The position numbers and the translations under genes are program-made. Shown here piece after piece: positions 7,906-17,256 of a DNA stretch of 64,000 bases. Location of the stretch: the NCBI GenBank assembly GCA_035293805.1, contig DATGMD010000029.1:1-64000 (forward strand), in the 5' to 3' direction. The notes beneath the pieces are model-generated. The model had not been told where the DNA came from. It ran no database searches and worked only from the letters and a program-made list of their open reading frames with translations. Numbering within the stretch: position 1 is the first letter of the stretch; each line of letters starts with the position of its first letter. This stretch comes from JAJPHF01 sp035293805. GTDB taxonomy: Bacteria; Chloroflexota; UBA6077; JAJPHF01.

Positions 7906-8361
7906 GCGAGCGGCCTCCAAGCGGGAGGATGGCGCGGGGGCTCGGCGAGCAAGGCGAGGCGAGGGCGCTCTGCGGCGGCGGCGCGCCCGGCCCCGCGCCG
8001 TAGCGTGTAAAGGGCGCCGCCGCACCGGGCGAGTATCACGTCGCCGACACCGGGACGGCCGGAAATGTTGCCAACTGGTTACAACTTTGTCGGCCCTGCC
8101 CTTCGGCCCCTAAACGCCTAGCATTCGGCCTGAGCGCTGATGTATTGAACTGGTAGTGCCCAAAAGGGGCGCCGCGTCGCATACGGCTCCCGCCAGGCGG
8201 TTCAAGATCGCATACCGGCCAGTGTAGCCCAGCGGCCCCCTGTTCGGAAGCGAGCCACCCACGGGAGAGCCGCGCGGCCAGCACGGCGACACGGCCTGCC
8301 AGGCGCCGGCGGCGTGGCGCCCGCGTAGTCGAGCAATCTGCGCGCCAGGAGTGCCGACCGG
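7906..8361. other. 456-bp divergent intergenic region
   Basis: This separates fni from the rightward secreted-protein block and should hold promoters for both. The stretch around 8062-8090 is less GC-rich and contains two adjacent small palindromes (GTTG-c-CAAC and GTTA-CAAC), a possible regulator site. I could not place a convincing -35/-10 pair on either strand, and I see no ORF or structured RNA. Confidence 0.3.
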
Positions 8362-10389
8362 ATGAGGCGACAGGAGCAGGGGCCCTGCGCGCTGCTTGCC
8401 GTCGTCGTCCTGCTGCTGGCGCTCACGGCCTGCAATCCGTTCGCGCCGCCGCCGCTGGCCCCGACCCCCACGCCGCCGGCCGAGTACATCGAGCGGGCCA
8501 ACCGCAGCTACCAGTCGGGCATGGACAAGCTCAGTCGCGGCGACTACCGCGGCGCGATCCAGGACCTGGAAGACGCCCGCGTGTACATGCCGGCGGGCGA
8601 CCCGCGCATCGCCGAGCTGGACCAGGCGCTGGCGCAGGCGCGCGCGGCGCTGACGCCCACCGCGGTGACGCCGACGGCGGCGGTGCCGACGCCGAGCGGG
8701 CCACCCACGCCGTCGCGCGCGGTACCGAACGTGGCGCTGGGCGACCAGCGGTTTGGCCGGGTCTACCCGGCGGTGGTGCCGCCGGTCGCCAGCGTGCCGC
8801 CGCCGACCAGCGTCTTCAGCGACAGCGACCAGGTGGCGGTGTACGTGCCACGGCTGGCCGAGGTGACGGAGTTCCGGCTGCGCGTGTTCCGCGACCCGAC
8901 CGGGGAGTTCGTGGCGGAGGTGGGGTCGCAGGCGCCGGCCGATCCGCCGGTGGAATGGTACGACACGCTGGTGTGGTACCACGAAGGCCCCGAGGCGGTG
9001 GGCGACTACCGGGTCGAGCTGTACGCGGGGAACACGCTGACGAACGTGCTGAACTTCACGGTGCGGCAGCAGGTGGCGCAGGTCGTGACGCCGGCGGCGA
9101 CGAGCGGGCCGGGGGTGACCGTGGCGCCGCCGCCACCGCCGCCGGGGCCGCGGCCGACCACCGCGCCGCCCGCCCCCGCGCCACCCCCGCCGCCGCCCTC
9201 GGCAACACCGCAGCCCACGCCGGCGCCCACCGCGACGCCGCGCCCGCCCGCGCCCGCTGCGCTGGGCGAGGGCGAGTGGCGGCCGCTCGGGACGATCGAG
9301 AGCAACGGCACCAACGGGGGCCTCGTCCGCGCGCTGGTGACATCGCCCCAGGGGGGCGGCACGCTGTTCGCCGGCACCGACAAGGGAGTGTTCCGGTCCC
9401 AGGACGGGGGCGATACCTGGCAGCTCGCGCAGATGCCCACCGGGGCGCCGCCGATTCGGTCGATGGCGATCTCGCCGCGCAGCGGGCTGGTGTACGCCGC
9501 GGGCACGCCGGACGAGCCGACCGAGAACGCGCGGCAGGGCATCTACCGTTCGCAGGACAACGGGGCGAGCTTCGTCGAGTACGCGCTGCTCGGGCGGCGG
9601 GTGCAGCGGATCGGCTTCAGCCCGGACGGCAGCGCGATGTACGCGGCGACCTGGCCGTCGGGGCCGCGCGAGCCGGGCACGCTGTATCGCTCGACCGACG
9701 AGGGCGCCACCTGGGCGCCGGTGCTGAACCTGGGCGGGGTGTCGCTGTTCTTTACCGGGCTGGTGTTCTCGCCCAGCTACGGGCCGGACCGCACGATCTA
9801 CGTCACGGCCGGCTCGGTGCCGGGGGCCGAGCCGACGCCGGTGCCGGGGCGGCCGCAGGCGGCGACGCAGCCGCAGTCGTACGGGACGGTGTTCCGCTCG
9901 ACCGACGACGGGCGGACCTGGCTGGTGCGGGACCGACTGGCCGGCGACGAGCCGCTCGCCTCGGTGTGGACGCTGACGACCACGGGGAGCGGCAACGGAT
10001 ACACGCTCTACGCGGGCACGGACAGCGGGGTGGCGATGTCGGCGAACGCGGGCGACACGTGGACGCGAGCCGCGGACGCGACGAACTTCGCGGGGAACAA
10101 ATATGTGGTGCGGCTGGTGACGCCGGGGGCCGGCGGGCTGGTCGGGGTGCTGTGCCCGCAGGAGAACGCCGAGCGGCCGCGGGACAAGGGCGGCATCTCG
10201 TGGAAGAACTGCCGCACGGCGACCTGGAGCGCGAGCAGCGGCCGGTGGTCGGAGATCGAGGGGGAGATCGGCACGGGCGGGGACTCGACGATTGGCGCGC
10301 TGGACATCGCGCGCGGCGGCAGCGGGACGCCGCCGATCTACCTGGGGCTGGAAAACGGGCAGGTCTACCTGTACTCGATTCCGCCGTGA
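8362..10389 (+). CDS. Lipoprotein with TPR-like and BNR/Asp-box propeller domains
   Basis: 675 aa. A signal peptide ends in the lipobox LTAC (Cys24). A TPR-like helical pair follows (YIERANRSYQSGMDKLSRGDYRGAIQDLEDA), then a beta-sandwich-like segment, a linker of about 60 residues made of Pro, Ala and Thr (around 245-305), and a C-terminal propeller with Asp-box motifs (SQDGGDTW, STDEGATW, STDDGRTW, SANAGDTW). Asp-box propellers occur in sialidases, photosystem assembly factors and sortilin-like proteins; no catalytic site is evident here. It is the first gene of a rightward run of exported proteins. The next gene starts 130 bases downstream. Confidence 0.85.
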   Translation: MRRQEQGPCALLAVVVLLLALTACNPFAPPPLAPTPTPPAEYIERANRSYQSGMDKLSRGDYRGAIQDLEDARVYMPAGDPRIAELDQALAQARAALTPTAVTPTAAVPTPSGPPTPSRAVPNVALGDQRFGRVYPAVVPPVASVPPPTSVFSDSDQVAVYVPRLAEVTEFRLRVFRDPTGEFVAEVGSQAPADPPVEWYDTLVWYHEGPEAVGDYRVELYAGNTLTNVLNFTVRQQVAQVVTPAATSGPGVTVAPPPPPPGPRPTTAPPAPAPPPPPPSATPQPTPAPTATPRPPAPAALGEGEWRPLGTIESNGTNGGLVRALVTSPQGGGTLFAGTDKGVFRSQDGGDTWQLAQMPTGAPPIRSMAISPRSGLVYAAGTPDEPTENARQGIYRSQDNGASFVEYALLGRRVQRIGFSPDGSAMYAATWPSGPREPGTLYRSTDEGATWAPVLNLGGVSLFFTGLVFSPSYGPDRTIYVTAGSVPGAEPTPVPGRPQAATQPQSYGTVFRSTDDGRTWLVRDRLAGDEPLASVWTLTTTGSGNGYTLYAGTDSGVAMSANAGDTWTRAADATNFAGNKYVVRLVTPGAGGLVGVLCPQENAERPRDKGGISWKNCRTATWSASSGRWSEIEGEIGTGGDSTIGALDIARGGSGTPPIYLGLENGQVYLYSIPP

Positions 10390-10519
10390 GGGACCGGCTG
10401 AAGGGGCGGGGCTGGCGCGCGCCGGGCGCCGCTCGAGAGACCCAGGGGACGACACGCGGGGCCGGCGCGGCGCCCGCGAGCAGCCGCGAGGATGGGCCGG
10501 CACGGCGAGGGGGTTGTGG

Positions 10520-13500
10520 ATGCGACGGCGGATTGGCGGGCGAGGACGCGAGCGCTGGCTGCGCTCGTGGTTCGCGGTGTGGGCGGTGGTGGCGACACTG
10601 GTCGTCGGCCTGCCGCCGCACGACTCCGCGGCCCAGGCGATCGGCCAGCCCAACACCGACGTCTGCAGCGCGCCCGCCCCGGCTCTCCTGCAGCAGTACG
10701 ACGACGTGCCCGCCGGGCTGAGCCTGAAGTACCCCGACGGGTGGGTGTGGCTGGCGCGCTCGGGCGCGCTGCCGGGCACGCGCTCCGAGGTCGTGTGGTT
10801 CGGGCCGAACTTCGTGAGCACCGGCGGCACGAACTGCGTGACGACAGTCCGGCTCGCGATGCACTACTTCTTGACCGATACCGCGCTCGAGGACATGCGG
10901 GACACCACGGCGATGCTGGACCTGGCGTCGCTATACGCGCGACTGAACCAGGCGCAGTCCGCGGTGCCACCCACGCCGGGCGCGGCCGCCTCGCCGGCCA
11001 TTCCGACCGCGCGGCTGCCGAAGTTCTGGAACGCGCAGAGCCGTCGCAATCTATGGGGTGCCGAGCGGCTGACACTGCCCTCGGGGCAGGGCTACTACCG
11101 CGAGATTGGGCTCGGGCCGGTGCAGGACCTGCAGCTCAACGAGCGCCCTGGGGCGATCGTCCGGTACGTGATCGCGGTGAGTCCGCGGGCGATGCTGGAA
11201 TTCGTCGGTGAGGCCAGTGAGGCTCAATTCGAGAGTTATTACGCGCGATTGTTCGACCAGATGGTGCAGAACGTCAACCTGCGCCAGATCGTGAGCCCCA
11301 ACCCAGGCCCGATCGGGCAAAGCGTGGAGCCCGGCGACTGCCAGGCGATGATCCTGGTGGACGAGGTCGCGCCGGGCGGCGGGGCGGCCACGCGCGGCGC
11401 CCAGCCGTTCCTCGAGCGGAGCGCCGTGGCGCAGCGGCTGCAAGTCCGCGGCGGCGCCATCCCGATCAGCACGGCAGCAGGCTCGGATGCGGCTACGGCA
11501 GAAACGCCCTGTAGTCAAATTAGCCGGATGGGCCTCTTCCTCGACGCGCCGGGGGCGGACGCCGATCGGGCGGTACACGACGTCTCCGTCTACGGACTGC
11601 CGTTCGACGACGCGCCGGCGCTTGCTGGCGACCTCAATAGACTCATCGCGTCGGCTGGGTATTACCTGGATTGGCCGATCCCGCCGGATACTTACGGTCC
11701 GCGCACCGTTTACATCGCGGCGCAGCTGGCGGATGGACGCTGGAGCTGGGTGACGCGGGAGGTGAACATCGCGCCGCCGCTCTCGGTGGAGATCGGCGTC
11801 AATCCGCGGGTGGCAGAGATCGGCGACAAGGTGACCGTCGTCATGCGGGTGCTGAACAACAGCGACGTCCGCATGCTCGACGTGCGGCCGTCGCTGTACC
11901 CCACGGCCGGCGCCGGCATGGCGATCCTGCGAGACGGACCGACGGTCGTGCCGGGGGGGTGCGACCTGGCGCTCGCGCCGGCCTCGCCGAGCGCCACGCA
12001 GGGGGGCGCGCAGGGCGCCGCGCCGGCGGGGCCGCAGGGGAGCCCCGCGGGGGCGCCGGTGAACCTGGACGCCGCGGCCAGCAGCCCGAACAACTGCGCG
12101 CTGTTCATGTGGACGTTTACCGCGCTGCGGGCCGGCTCGATGTCGTTCAGCGGCACGGCCCAGGCGCGGCGCGAGGACGAGATCGCGGGCGGCCGCGTGC
12201 GGCTGCTGGCGCACGCGGAGAACGGTCCCGAGGGACAGGACGTGCCGGCGCCCGACGCCGACACGGGGGTTAGCCCGGCGAGCGCGCCGGAAACGGGCGG
12301 CGCGGGGCAGGTGGCGCCCGACGCCAGCGGCCCGGGGCAGGTGACCGCGCCGGTCAGCACGGCCGGCGACGTGCAGGTGCGGCCGGTCGACTTCTCCAAC
12401 ATCGGCGCGGGGACGATCACCGTGCTGCCGGCGCCCGACAACCCGCGGGCGGTCGTCGTGTGGGTCCCGGTGCGGAACACCGGCGGGGCGACCGTCTACA
12501 ACTTGCAGGCGACGATTGGCATCCAGGGCGTTCCGGCGGATCCGGTGCCTCTCATGACGGACCAGTCCGGTCACCTGGTGGATACGGCATATCTTCGCGG
12601 ACAGACCTGCCCGACTGAAATCGGCGTGCTACGCCCCCCGGGCCAGGGCCTCGAAAGACAGTTGCTGCCGGGTAATGTTGCTCCGTCTCTTCGACCTGAC
12701 GAGTGCATCACGTTCCGCAAGGAGTTCGAGCTGCCGGCAGACCAATCGCTGGCGCAGCCGTTCACGGTCACGGCGAGCGTTACCAGTAGCACACTGCACT
12801 CCGGGTCGCAGGACCTGGCGGGCGGCCTGCAGCCCGTCGAGTACCCGGTGGCGTCGACGCAGGCGGGGCCGTTCACGGTCGAGGCGCTGCAGGCGCTCGT
12901 CCCGCTGCGGCTGCGCCGGGGGCTGGGGCCGTTCGGGACGACCGACACGATTCCGGTGGCCGCGCCAACGGCCGGGCCAGGTATCGGCACCGCCGGGCCG
13001 CAGTCGGGGGGCGGGGCGGCCGGAAGCCAGCCGGGCACCGGCGGCACGACGCCCGGTGGGGGCGGCGCGGGGACGGGAGCGGGCGGCGGCGCCGCGCCTC
13101 TGCGGCAAGCGGCGCCGCCCGGGCCCTCGGGGCCGAGCGGCCCGAATGGGCCAACCGGGGGGCCAAGTGGTCCGACTGGCGGCCCCGGAGGACCAACCGG
13201 CCCTACTGGTGGTCCAGGCCAGCCGCCTAGCGGGCCGGGTCCGGCGCCCCCGGGCGGCGGACCGGCCGGCCCTGGCCCCTCGACGGCCGCGACGGCGGGC
13301 GAGACCGGACAGCTGGGCGTGCGCATCCGCGCCTTCCCGACGAGCGACCCGGATGGTGTCGTGTTCCGCATCGGCGACACCGTGCGCGTGGTCATGGAGG
13401 TGAAGAACGACACCGGCTTGCCGCTGCGCGACGTGCGGCCGACCGACCTGAGCGTCAACGGTCAGGTTCCAACGGACATCTTCCAGCCGGCGGGCACGCC

Positions 13501-14449
13501 GGCGGGCGGCGTGGGCGGCATCGCGGGTGGAGCCGGCGGCGGGACGACCGGCGGGGCCGCCGGCGGCGGGACGACCGGTGGGGCCGGGGCGACCGGCGGG
13601 GCCGGGGCGACCGGCGGCGGGCGCACGGGCGGCGCGGCGGCAGGCGGGGCGGCCGGCGCGGCCGGCGCAGGCCCGGGCACGGCGGCCGGCGCGCCGGTGT
13701 CGGGCGTGGGCCAGGCCAATCAGGTGACGTACTGCGTCATTCAGCCACCACTCCCCGGCGGGGTGACCACGCAGGTACGGCAGGTGAGCGGCCCGAGCCC
13801 CGTGTCGATTCCGCGGCTGGCCCCGGGCGCAACGGGCACGTTCACCTGGGACTTCTACGTCCAGGAATTCCGCGGGCAGACGCCGCAGCTAGTCTTCACG
13901 GGGAACGCGAGCGGAGAGTTCGCCGGCGAGCGCATCAACGGCGTGTACATGTCGGACCCCGTGGGGCTGACCGCGGAGGACGCGGTGGTGACGGTCGCGC
14001 CAGGGCCCGTCCAGTCGAGCCCGGTGGAGAGCGCCATCAACTGCGTGTTCGTGTCGATGGACGCCACGCCGCTGGAAGTCCAGTCGGGCGGGATCGTCGA
14101 GGTGCGCATGCGCGCGCACAACAACAACGGATTCTTCCCACCGCTGACCCTGACCGACGTCTATCCGACGCCGCTGATCCTGATTCCCGGCCCCGCCCGG
14201 GGCAACGAGGTACTCGACGTAAACCTGCAACTCCTGTCCGGCCCCACCAGCCTGGTGGACGGACCAGTGAACCTGGGACCGAACGAAGTGACGTACTTTA
14301 CCTGGCGGTACATCGCGACGGGCACCGGCTGCTTCCGCCTGCAAGGGCAGTTGGGGGGACGGCCGCTCCACGCGAACATCTCGTCGTTCTACTCCAACCA
14401 CGTGCAAACGAACCTGATCTGCTTGCCGCGCGGGCCACGGCTACGGTGA
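10520..14449 (+). CDS. Giant secreted protein with Ig-like repeats and glycine-rich segments
   Basis: 1309 aa. GAGGGGG precedes ATG 10520, and the signal peptide is RRRIGGRGRERW plus a hydrophobic stretch to DSAAQA. Residues about 40-250 (LSLKYPDGWVW...) resemble a PsbP/Mog1-like alpha-beta fold. At least four Ig-like (CARDB/DUF11-type) modules follow, recognisable from strands such as GDKVTVVMRVLNNSDVRMLDV, VWVPVRNTGGATVYNL, GDTVRVVMEVKNDTGLPLRDV and GGIVEVRMRAHNNNG. Between modules are a collagen-like Gly-Pro segment (near residue 868) and a Gly/Ala/Thr-rich segment (near 995-1055). There is no C-terminal sorting signal or membrane anchor. It is probably a cell-surface or matrix protein; partners are unknown. 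Confidence 0.85.
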   Translation: MRRRIGGRGRERWLRSWFAVWAVVATLVVGLPPHDSAAQAIGQPNTDVCSAPAPALLQQYDDVPAGLSLKYPDGWVWLARSGALPGTRSEVVWFGPNFVSTGGTNCVTTVRLAMHYFLTDTALEDMRDTTAMLDLASLYARLNQAQSAVPPTPGAAASPAIPTARLPKFWNAQSRRNLWGAERLTLPSGQGYYREIGLGPVQDLQLNERPGAIVRYVIAVSPRAMLEFVGEASEAQFESYYARLFDQMVQNVNLRQIVSPNPGPIGQSVEPGDCQAMILVDEVAPGGGAATRGAQPFLERSAVAQRLQVRGGAIPISTAAGSDAATAETPCSQISRMGLFLDAPGADADRAVHDVSVYGLPFDDAPALAGDLNRLIASAGYYLDWPIPPDTYGPRTVYIAAQLADGRWSWVTREVNIAPPLSVEIGVNPRVAEIGDKVTVVMRVLNNSDVRMLDVRPSLYPTAGAGMAILRDGPTVVPGGCDLALAPASPSATQGGAQGAAPAGPQGSPAGAPVNLDAAASSPNNCALFMWTFTALRAGSMSFSGTAQARREDEIAGGRVRLLAHAENGPEGQDVPAPDADTGVSPASAPETGGAGQVAPDASGPGQVTAPVSTAGDVQVRPVDFSNIGAGTITVLPAPDNPRAVVVWVPVRNTGGATVYNLQATIGIQGVPADPVPLMTDQSGHLVDTAYLRGQTCPTEIGVLRPPGQGLERQLLPGNVAPSLRPDECITFRKEFELPADQSLAQPFTVTASVTSSTLHSGSQDLAGGLQPVEYPVASTQAGPFTVEALQALVPLRLRRGLGPFGTTDTIPVAAPTAGPGIGTAGPQSGGGAAGSQPGTGGTTPGGGGAGTGAGGGAAPLRQAAPPGPSGPSGPNGPTGGPSGPTGGPGGPTGPTGGPGQPPSGPGPAPPGGGPAGPGPSTAATAGETGQLGVRIRAFPTSDPDGVVFRIGDTVRVVMEVKNDTGLPLRDVRPTDLSVNGQVPTDIFQPAGTPAGGVGGIAGGAGGGTTGGAAGGGTTGGAGATGGAGATGGGRTGGAAAGGAAGAAGAGPGTAAGAPVSGVGQANQVTYCVIQPPLPGGVTTQVRQVSGPSPVSIPRLAPGATGTFTWDFYVQEFRGQTPQLVFTGNASGEFAGERINGVYMSDPVGLTAEDAVVTVAPGPVQSSPVESAINCVFVSMDATPLEVQSGGIVEVRMRAHNNNGFFPPLTLTDVYPTPLILIPGPARGNEVLDVNLQLLSGPTSLVDGPVNLGPNEVTYFTWRYIATGTGCFRLQGQLGGRPLHANISSFYSNHVQTNLICLPRGPRLR
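13121..13250 (+). repeat. Collagen-like Gly-x-y coding segment
   Basis: It encodes GPS-GPS-GPN-GPT-GGP followed by further GPT and GGP triplets with one-residue interruptions, about 11 Gly-x-y triplets in all. It links two Ig-like parts of the giant secreted protein. The uninterrupted runs are short, so a stable triple helix is uncertain. Confidence 0.7.
13501..13690 (+). repeat. Gly/Ala/Thr-rich tandem coding repeat
   Basis: Tandem GGG-acg-acc-ggc-ggg type codons encode GGTTGG, GAGATGG and GGAAGG motifs, a low-complexity glycine linker in the giant secreted protein. The DNA repeats are near-identical 12-15-mers, so the length is likely to vary between strains. Confidence 0.7.
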
Positions 14450-14524
14450 GCGAGGTGCGAATGGGGATCCGTGGGAGGATCGCCGTAGCGACGATGGCAA
14501 GGGCCACTCGGGGAGGGAACACTC

Positions 14525-15952
14525 ATGGGTAGTCGGGTGCGGGCAGCCGCCGGCGCGCTGCTCGGCGGGGCGCTGCTGGCGTCAGCCCTCCTGCCGGCGG
14601 GGCCGGACCCGGTGAACGCTGCGCTGGCGCCGGTGGCCCCGGCGGCCGCCGGCGCGGGGCCGGCAGCGGCCGGCGAGGGCGGGGCGAGCGCGGCGCCCGG
14701 CGCCGCGCTGATGCAAGCGTACGCTGGCTGCCGCCCGCCGACGAGCGAGCGCGCGCTGCCGGAGTCGTCCTCGGAGCTGCGCCTGGCGCGCGACGCGAAC
14801 GGCGACTTCTGGCAGATCCAGTCGGGCTGCCGCCACCGGGTCGTACCGCTGGCGATGGACCCGGCGGTGCTGCGGACGATCCCGCTGGCCGACGACCTGA
14901 ACCTCGTGACCTACGCGCTGCCGGCGCCGGTGCCCACGCCCGCGCCGCTGGAGGACCCGGCGTACGCGCAGGTGCCGCTGTGGCTGCGGCCACCGGCCAC
15001 GCCGGCGCCGCCGACGCCGACGCGGCCCGACCCGGGCTATCTGAGCGCCTACGCCGACCGGGTGATCGTGTTCGATCCGGCCGATCCCGACGTCGTGTAT
15101 CTGCTGGAAGGCGGCACGCGCCACCGGGTGATCGTCTACTACCCGTACTGCGTGGTCTATCCGCGCGGGCTGCCGCTCTGCCAGGGCGACGACGACACGG
15201 GCGCGGCGAGCGTCGATCTGCCGCGCGGCGGCGATCCGACCGTGGCGCCGCCGTTCCCGTACCTGCTGCGCCGCCGCACGGACGCCGACTGCACGGACCT
15301 TTACCCGACTATCCAGGTGCCGCGGCCGATCACCTGCGCGGCCGTTTACGAGCAGCTGCTGCTGGACGCGTACCCGAACCTGGGCCGCACATCGGAGGAC
15401 GCGCGCAGCCGGGCGCGGACGCTGGCGGCCGAGAGCGCGCCGTACGTGGCGAACATCGAGGAGATCCCGCTGGGCGAGCCGGCGCCCAACTACGGCTGGG
15501 GGCGTGGCGAGACAACGGTGCTCAGCGCGCAGCGGGGCGTGCCGGAGGCCCAGCCGTGCAGCCTCAACGCGCGGCCGAGCCAGTCGGAGGAGATCGGCCC
15601 CTGCAGCGTTCGCTTCCGCGACGCGCAACGCGTCAACGTTGCGGACTACCTGAAGGACCCCTCGGCGTACGAGGGGGGCGACATCCGCTTGACCGGGGTC
15701 GCGTGCCTGGTGCGCTACGATCGGACGAACGATCGCACCAACCTGAGCATCGGCATCAACCAATCGGTAGTGTCGGCTGTGGCGTACGGACGGCGGGCGC
15801 GACAGGACCCGAACTTCAGCGACGACGCGGTGCTGGACGTCGGCGCGGTCGTCACGCCGCAGGGGGCGCAGGCCGCCGCGGGGCAACTAGTGATCTTCGA
15901 GTACGCGCGGACCGGGACCGGCACCTGCCGCCAGCCGGGGCAGGGGCAGTGA
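14525..15952 (+). CDS. Secreted protein with GxRHR repeats and possible OB-fold
   Basis: 475 aa with a typical signal peptide (AGALLGGALLASALLPAG) and an Ala/Gly-rich segment after it. Two similar modules contain FWQIQSGCRHRVVPLA and VYLLEGGTRHRVIVYY, like the short beta repeats seen in some cell-wall proteins. The C-terminal 110 residues (DYLKDPSAYEGGDIRLTGVACLVRY onward) look like an OB-type barrel. About nine cysteines suggest disulfides outside the cell. GGGGAGGG precedes ATG 14525. It sits 75 bases after the giant protein gene, in the same direction. Family not recognised. Confidence 0.75.
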   Translation: MGSRVRAAAGALLGGALLASALLPAGPDPVNAALAPVAPAAAGAGPAAAGEGGASAAPGAALMQAYAGCRPPTSERALPESSSELRLARDANGDFWQIQSGCRHRVVPLAMDPAVLRTIPLADDLNLVTYALPAPVPTPAPLEDPAYAQVPLWLRPPATPAPPTPTRPDPGYLSAYADRVIVFDPADPDVVYLLEGGTRHRVIVYYPYCVVYPRGLPLCQGDDDTGAASVDLPRGGDPTVAPPFPYLLRRRTDADCTDLYPTIQVPRPITCAAVYEQLLLDAYPNLGRTSEDARSRARTLAAESAPYVANIEEIPLGEPAPNYGWGRGETTVLSAQRGVPEAQPCSLNARPSQSEEIGPCSVRFRDAQRVNVADYLKDPSAYEGGDIRLTGVACLVRYDRTNDRTNLSIGINQSVVSAVAYGRRARQDPNFSDDAVLDVGAVVTPQGAQAAAGQLVIFEYARTGTGTCRQPGQGQ

Positions 15953-15984
15953 GAACGGATGGCATGGCGCAAGGAATGACGACG

Positions 15985-17253
15985 ATGCGCTCGATGGTCC
16001 TGGGGCTGCTGCTCGGGCTGAGCCTGTTCGGCGCGCCCGCCGCGGCGCAGGCGCGGCCGCTGCCGCAGCAGACGGGCGACGAATACCAGCTGCGGCTGCT
16101 GGTCTGGCAGCAGCTCGTCGAGCGCGAGGTCGGCACGATGGCGAGCACCGTGCTGGACGACGCGCAGTGGCCGGACGTGGCGACGCGCGCGGACTGGGCC
16201 GCGCGTCTGGACGACCTGGTGAGCGTGGTGACGCGGCCGGCGCCGGGCTGGGAGCAGGTGTACCAGCTGCAGGTGCAGCCGATCAACGACCGGCTGCAAG
16301 GGCTGGCGGCGGCCCTGCGCGTGGACCGGCGGGAGAGCGCCGTGTCGATGCTCGCCGCGCTGCGCGCAACGCTCGCCGCTAGCCCGCCCGGGCCGACGAC
16401 GACGGACGACAGCGCGTCGGGCAGCTCGCCGCTGCAAGACGCGCCGTCAAGCGGGCAGGCGGCTGCGGACGGCGCAATCCTCGCCACGCAGGCAAACTGC
16501 CAGACCCAGGCGTACGTGCTGGGGTGGCGCTGGGCGTCGCCGCTGACGGCCGAGCAGTACTTGCGCCGGTACTGGGCGCAGTGGCTCGACCAGACTGGCG
16601 CTGACCCGAGCGTGGCCGAGAACCCGGACCTGAGCTGCGACGACCTGTACCAGCAGGTACAGCAGGTGGCGGGCGACCGGGGCTTCGCCGTGGCGCAGCG
16701 CGGCGGGGTGGTGGCGGCCACGGCTCCCGCGCCCGTGCCGGCGCGTACCGACCGCGAGCTAGCGGCGCGGCGCTACCGGCTGCTGGTGAGCAACGCCAAG
16801 CGCTGGCTGCCGGACAGCATGACGTGCTTCCTGCGGTCGATCCGCCCGGGGATCACCACGTTCCGGATCGGCGGCACCTCCTGCGAGACGGTGGTCGACG
16901 AGCTGGAGGCCGGCTTCGCCGCCAGCGGCGGGGCGGCCGGCCCGGACCCGTGCCTGGAGAACGTCACTAACTTTCGCGGGTGTCTGGTTGGTCTGTGGCG
17001 CGACGCCTACCAGGACGCGGCGCGCTGGACGCCGCCGCCCGAATACGCGAGCTTCCACGCCCAGTTCCTGGGCGTGCTCATGCTGCTGTCGCAGGCCGCG
17101 GACAACGTGACGTTCGAGCCGCCGGCTGGCGGCCAGCCGCTCACCGCGGCTCAGCGCGCGCAGTACCTGCGCGAGGCGCGAAATCTCGTCGCCACGGCCG
17201 AGGACCAGTACGACCAGACGGTTGGGCCGTACGACTTGCCAGCAGGGGGGTGA
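15985..17253 (+). CDS. Secreted helical hypothetical protein
   Basis: 422 aa. The signal peptide is MRSMVLGLLLGLSLFGAPAAAQA. The rest is predicted mostly helical, with a Ser/Asp/Gly-rich linker near residues 140-165 and six cysteines in the C-terminal two thirds. ATG 15985 is chosen for AAGGA at 15971-15975; upstream in-frame ATGs at 15964 and 15976 would only lengthen the signal peptide slightly. It begins 32 bases after the previous gene and ends 3 bases before the next, so an operon is likely. No known domain was recognised. Confidence 0.75.
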   Translation: MRSMVLGLLLGLSLFGAPAAAQARPLPQQTGDEYQLRLLVWQQLVEREVGTMASTVLDDAQWPDVATRADWAARLDDLVSVVTRPAPGWEQVYQLQVQPINDRLQGLAAALRVDRRESAVSMLAALRATLAASPPGPTTTDDSASGSSPLQDAPSSGQAAADGAILATQANCQTQAYVLGWRWASPLTAEQYLRRYWAQWLDQTGADPSVAENPDLSCDDLYQQVQQVAGDRGFAVAQRGGVVAATAPAPVPARTDRELAARRYRLLVSNAKRWLPDSMTCFLRSIRPGITTFRIGGTSCETVVDELEAGFAASGGAAGPDPCLENVTNFRGCLVGLWRDAYQDAARWTPPPEYASFHAQFLGVLMLLSQAADNVTFEPPAGGQPLTAAQRAQYLREARNLVATAEDQYDQTVGPYDLPAGG

Positions 17254-17256
17254 GCG

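Noticed and set aside
8110..10830. 906-codon open frame on the minus strand
   Set aside because: It is antisense to the BNR lipoprotein and has Arg/Pro-rich shadow composition with no domain. GC-rich third positions keep antisense frames open.
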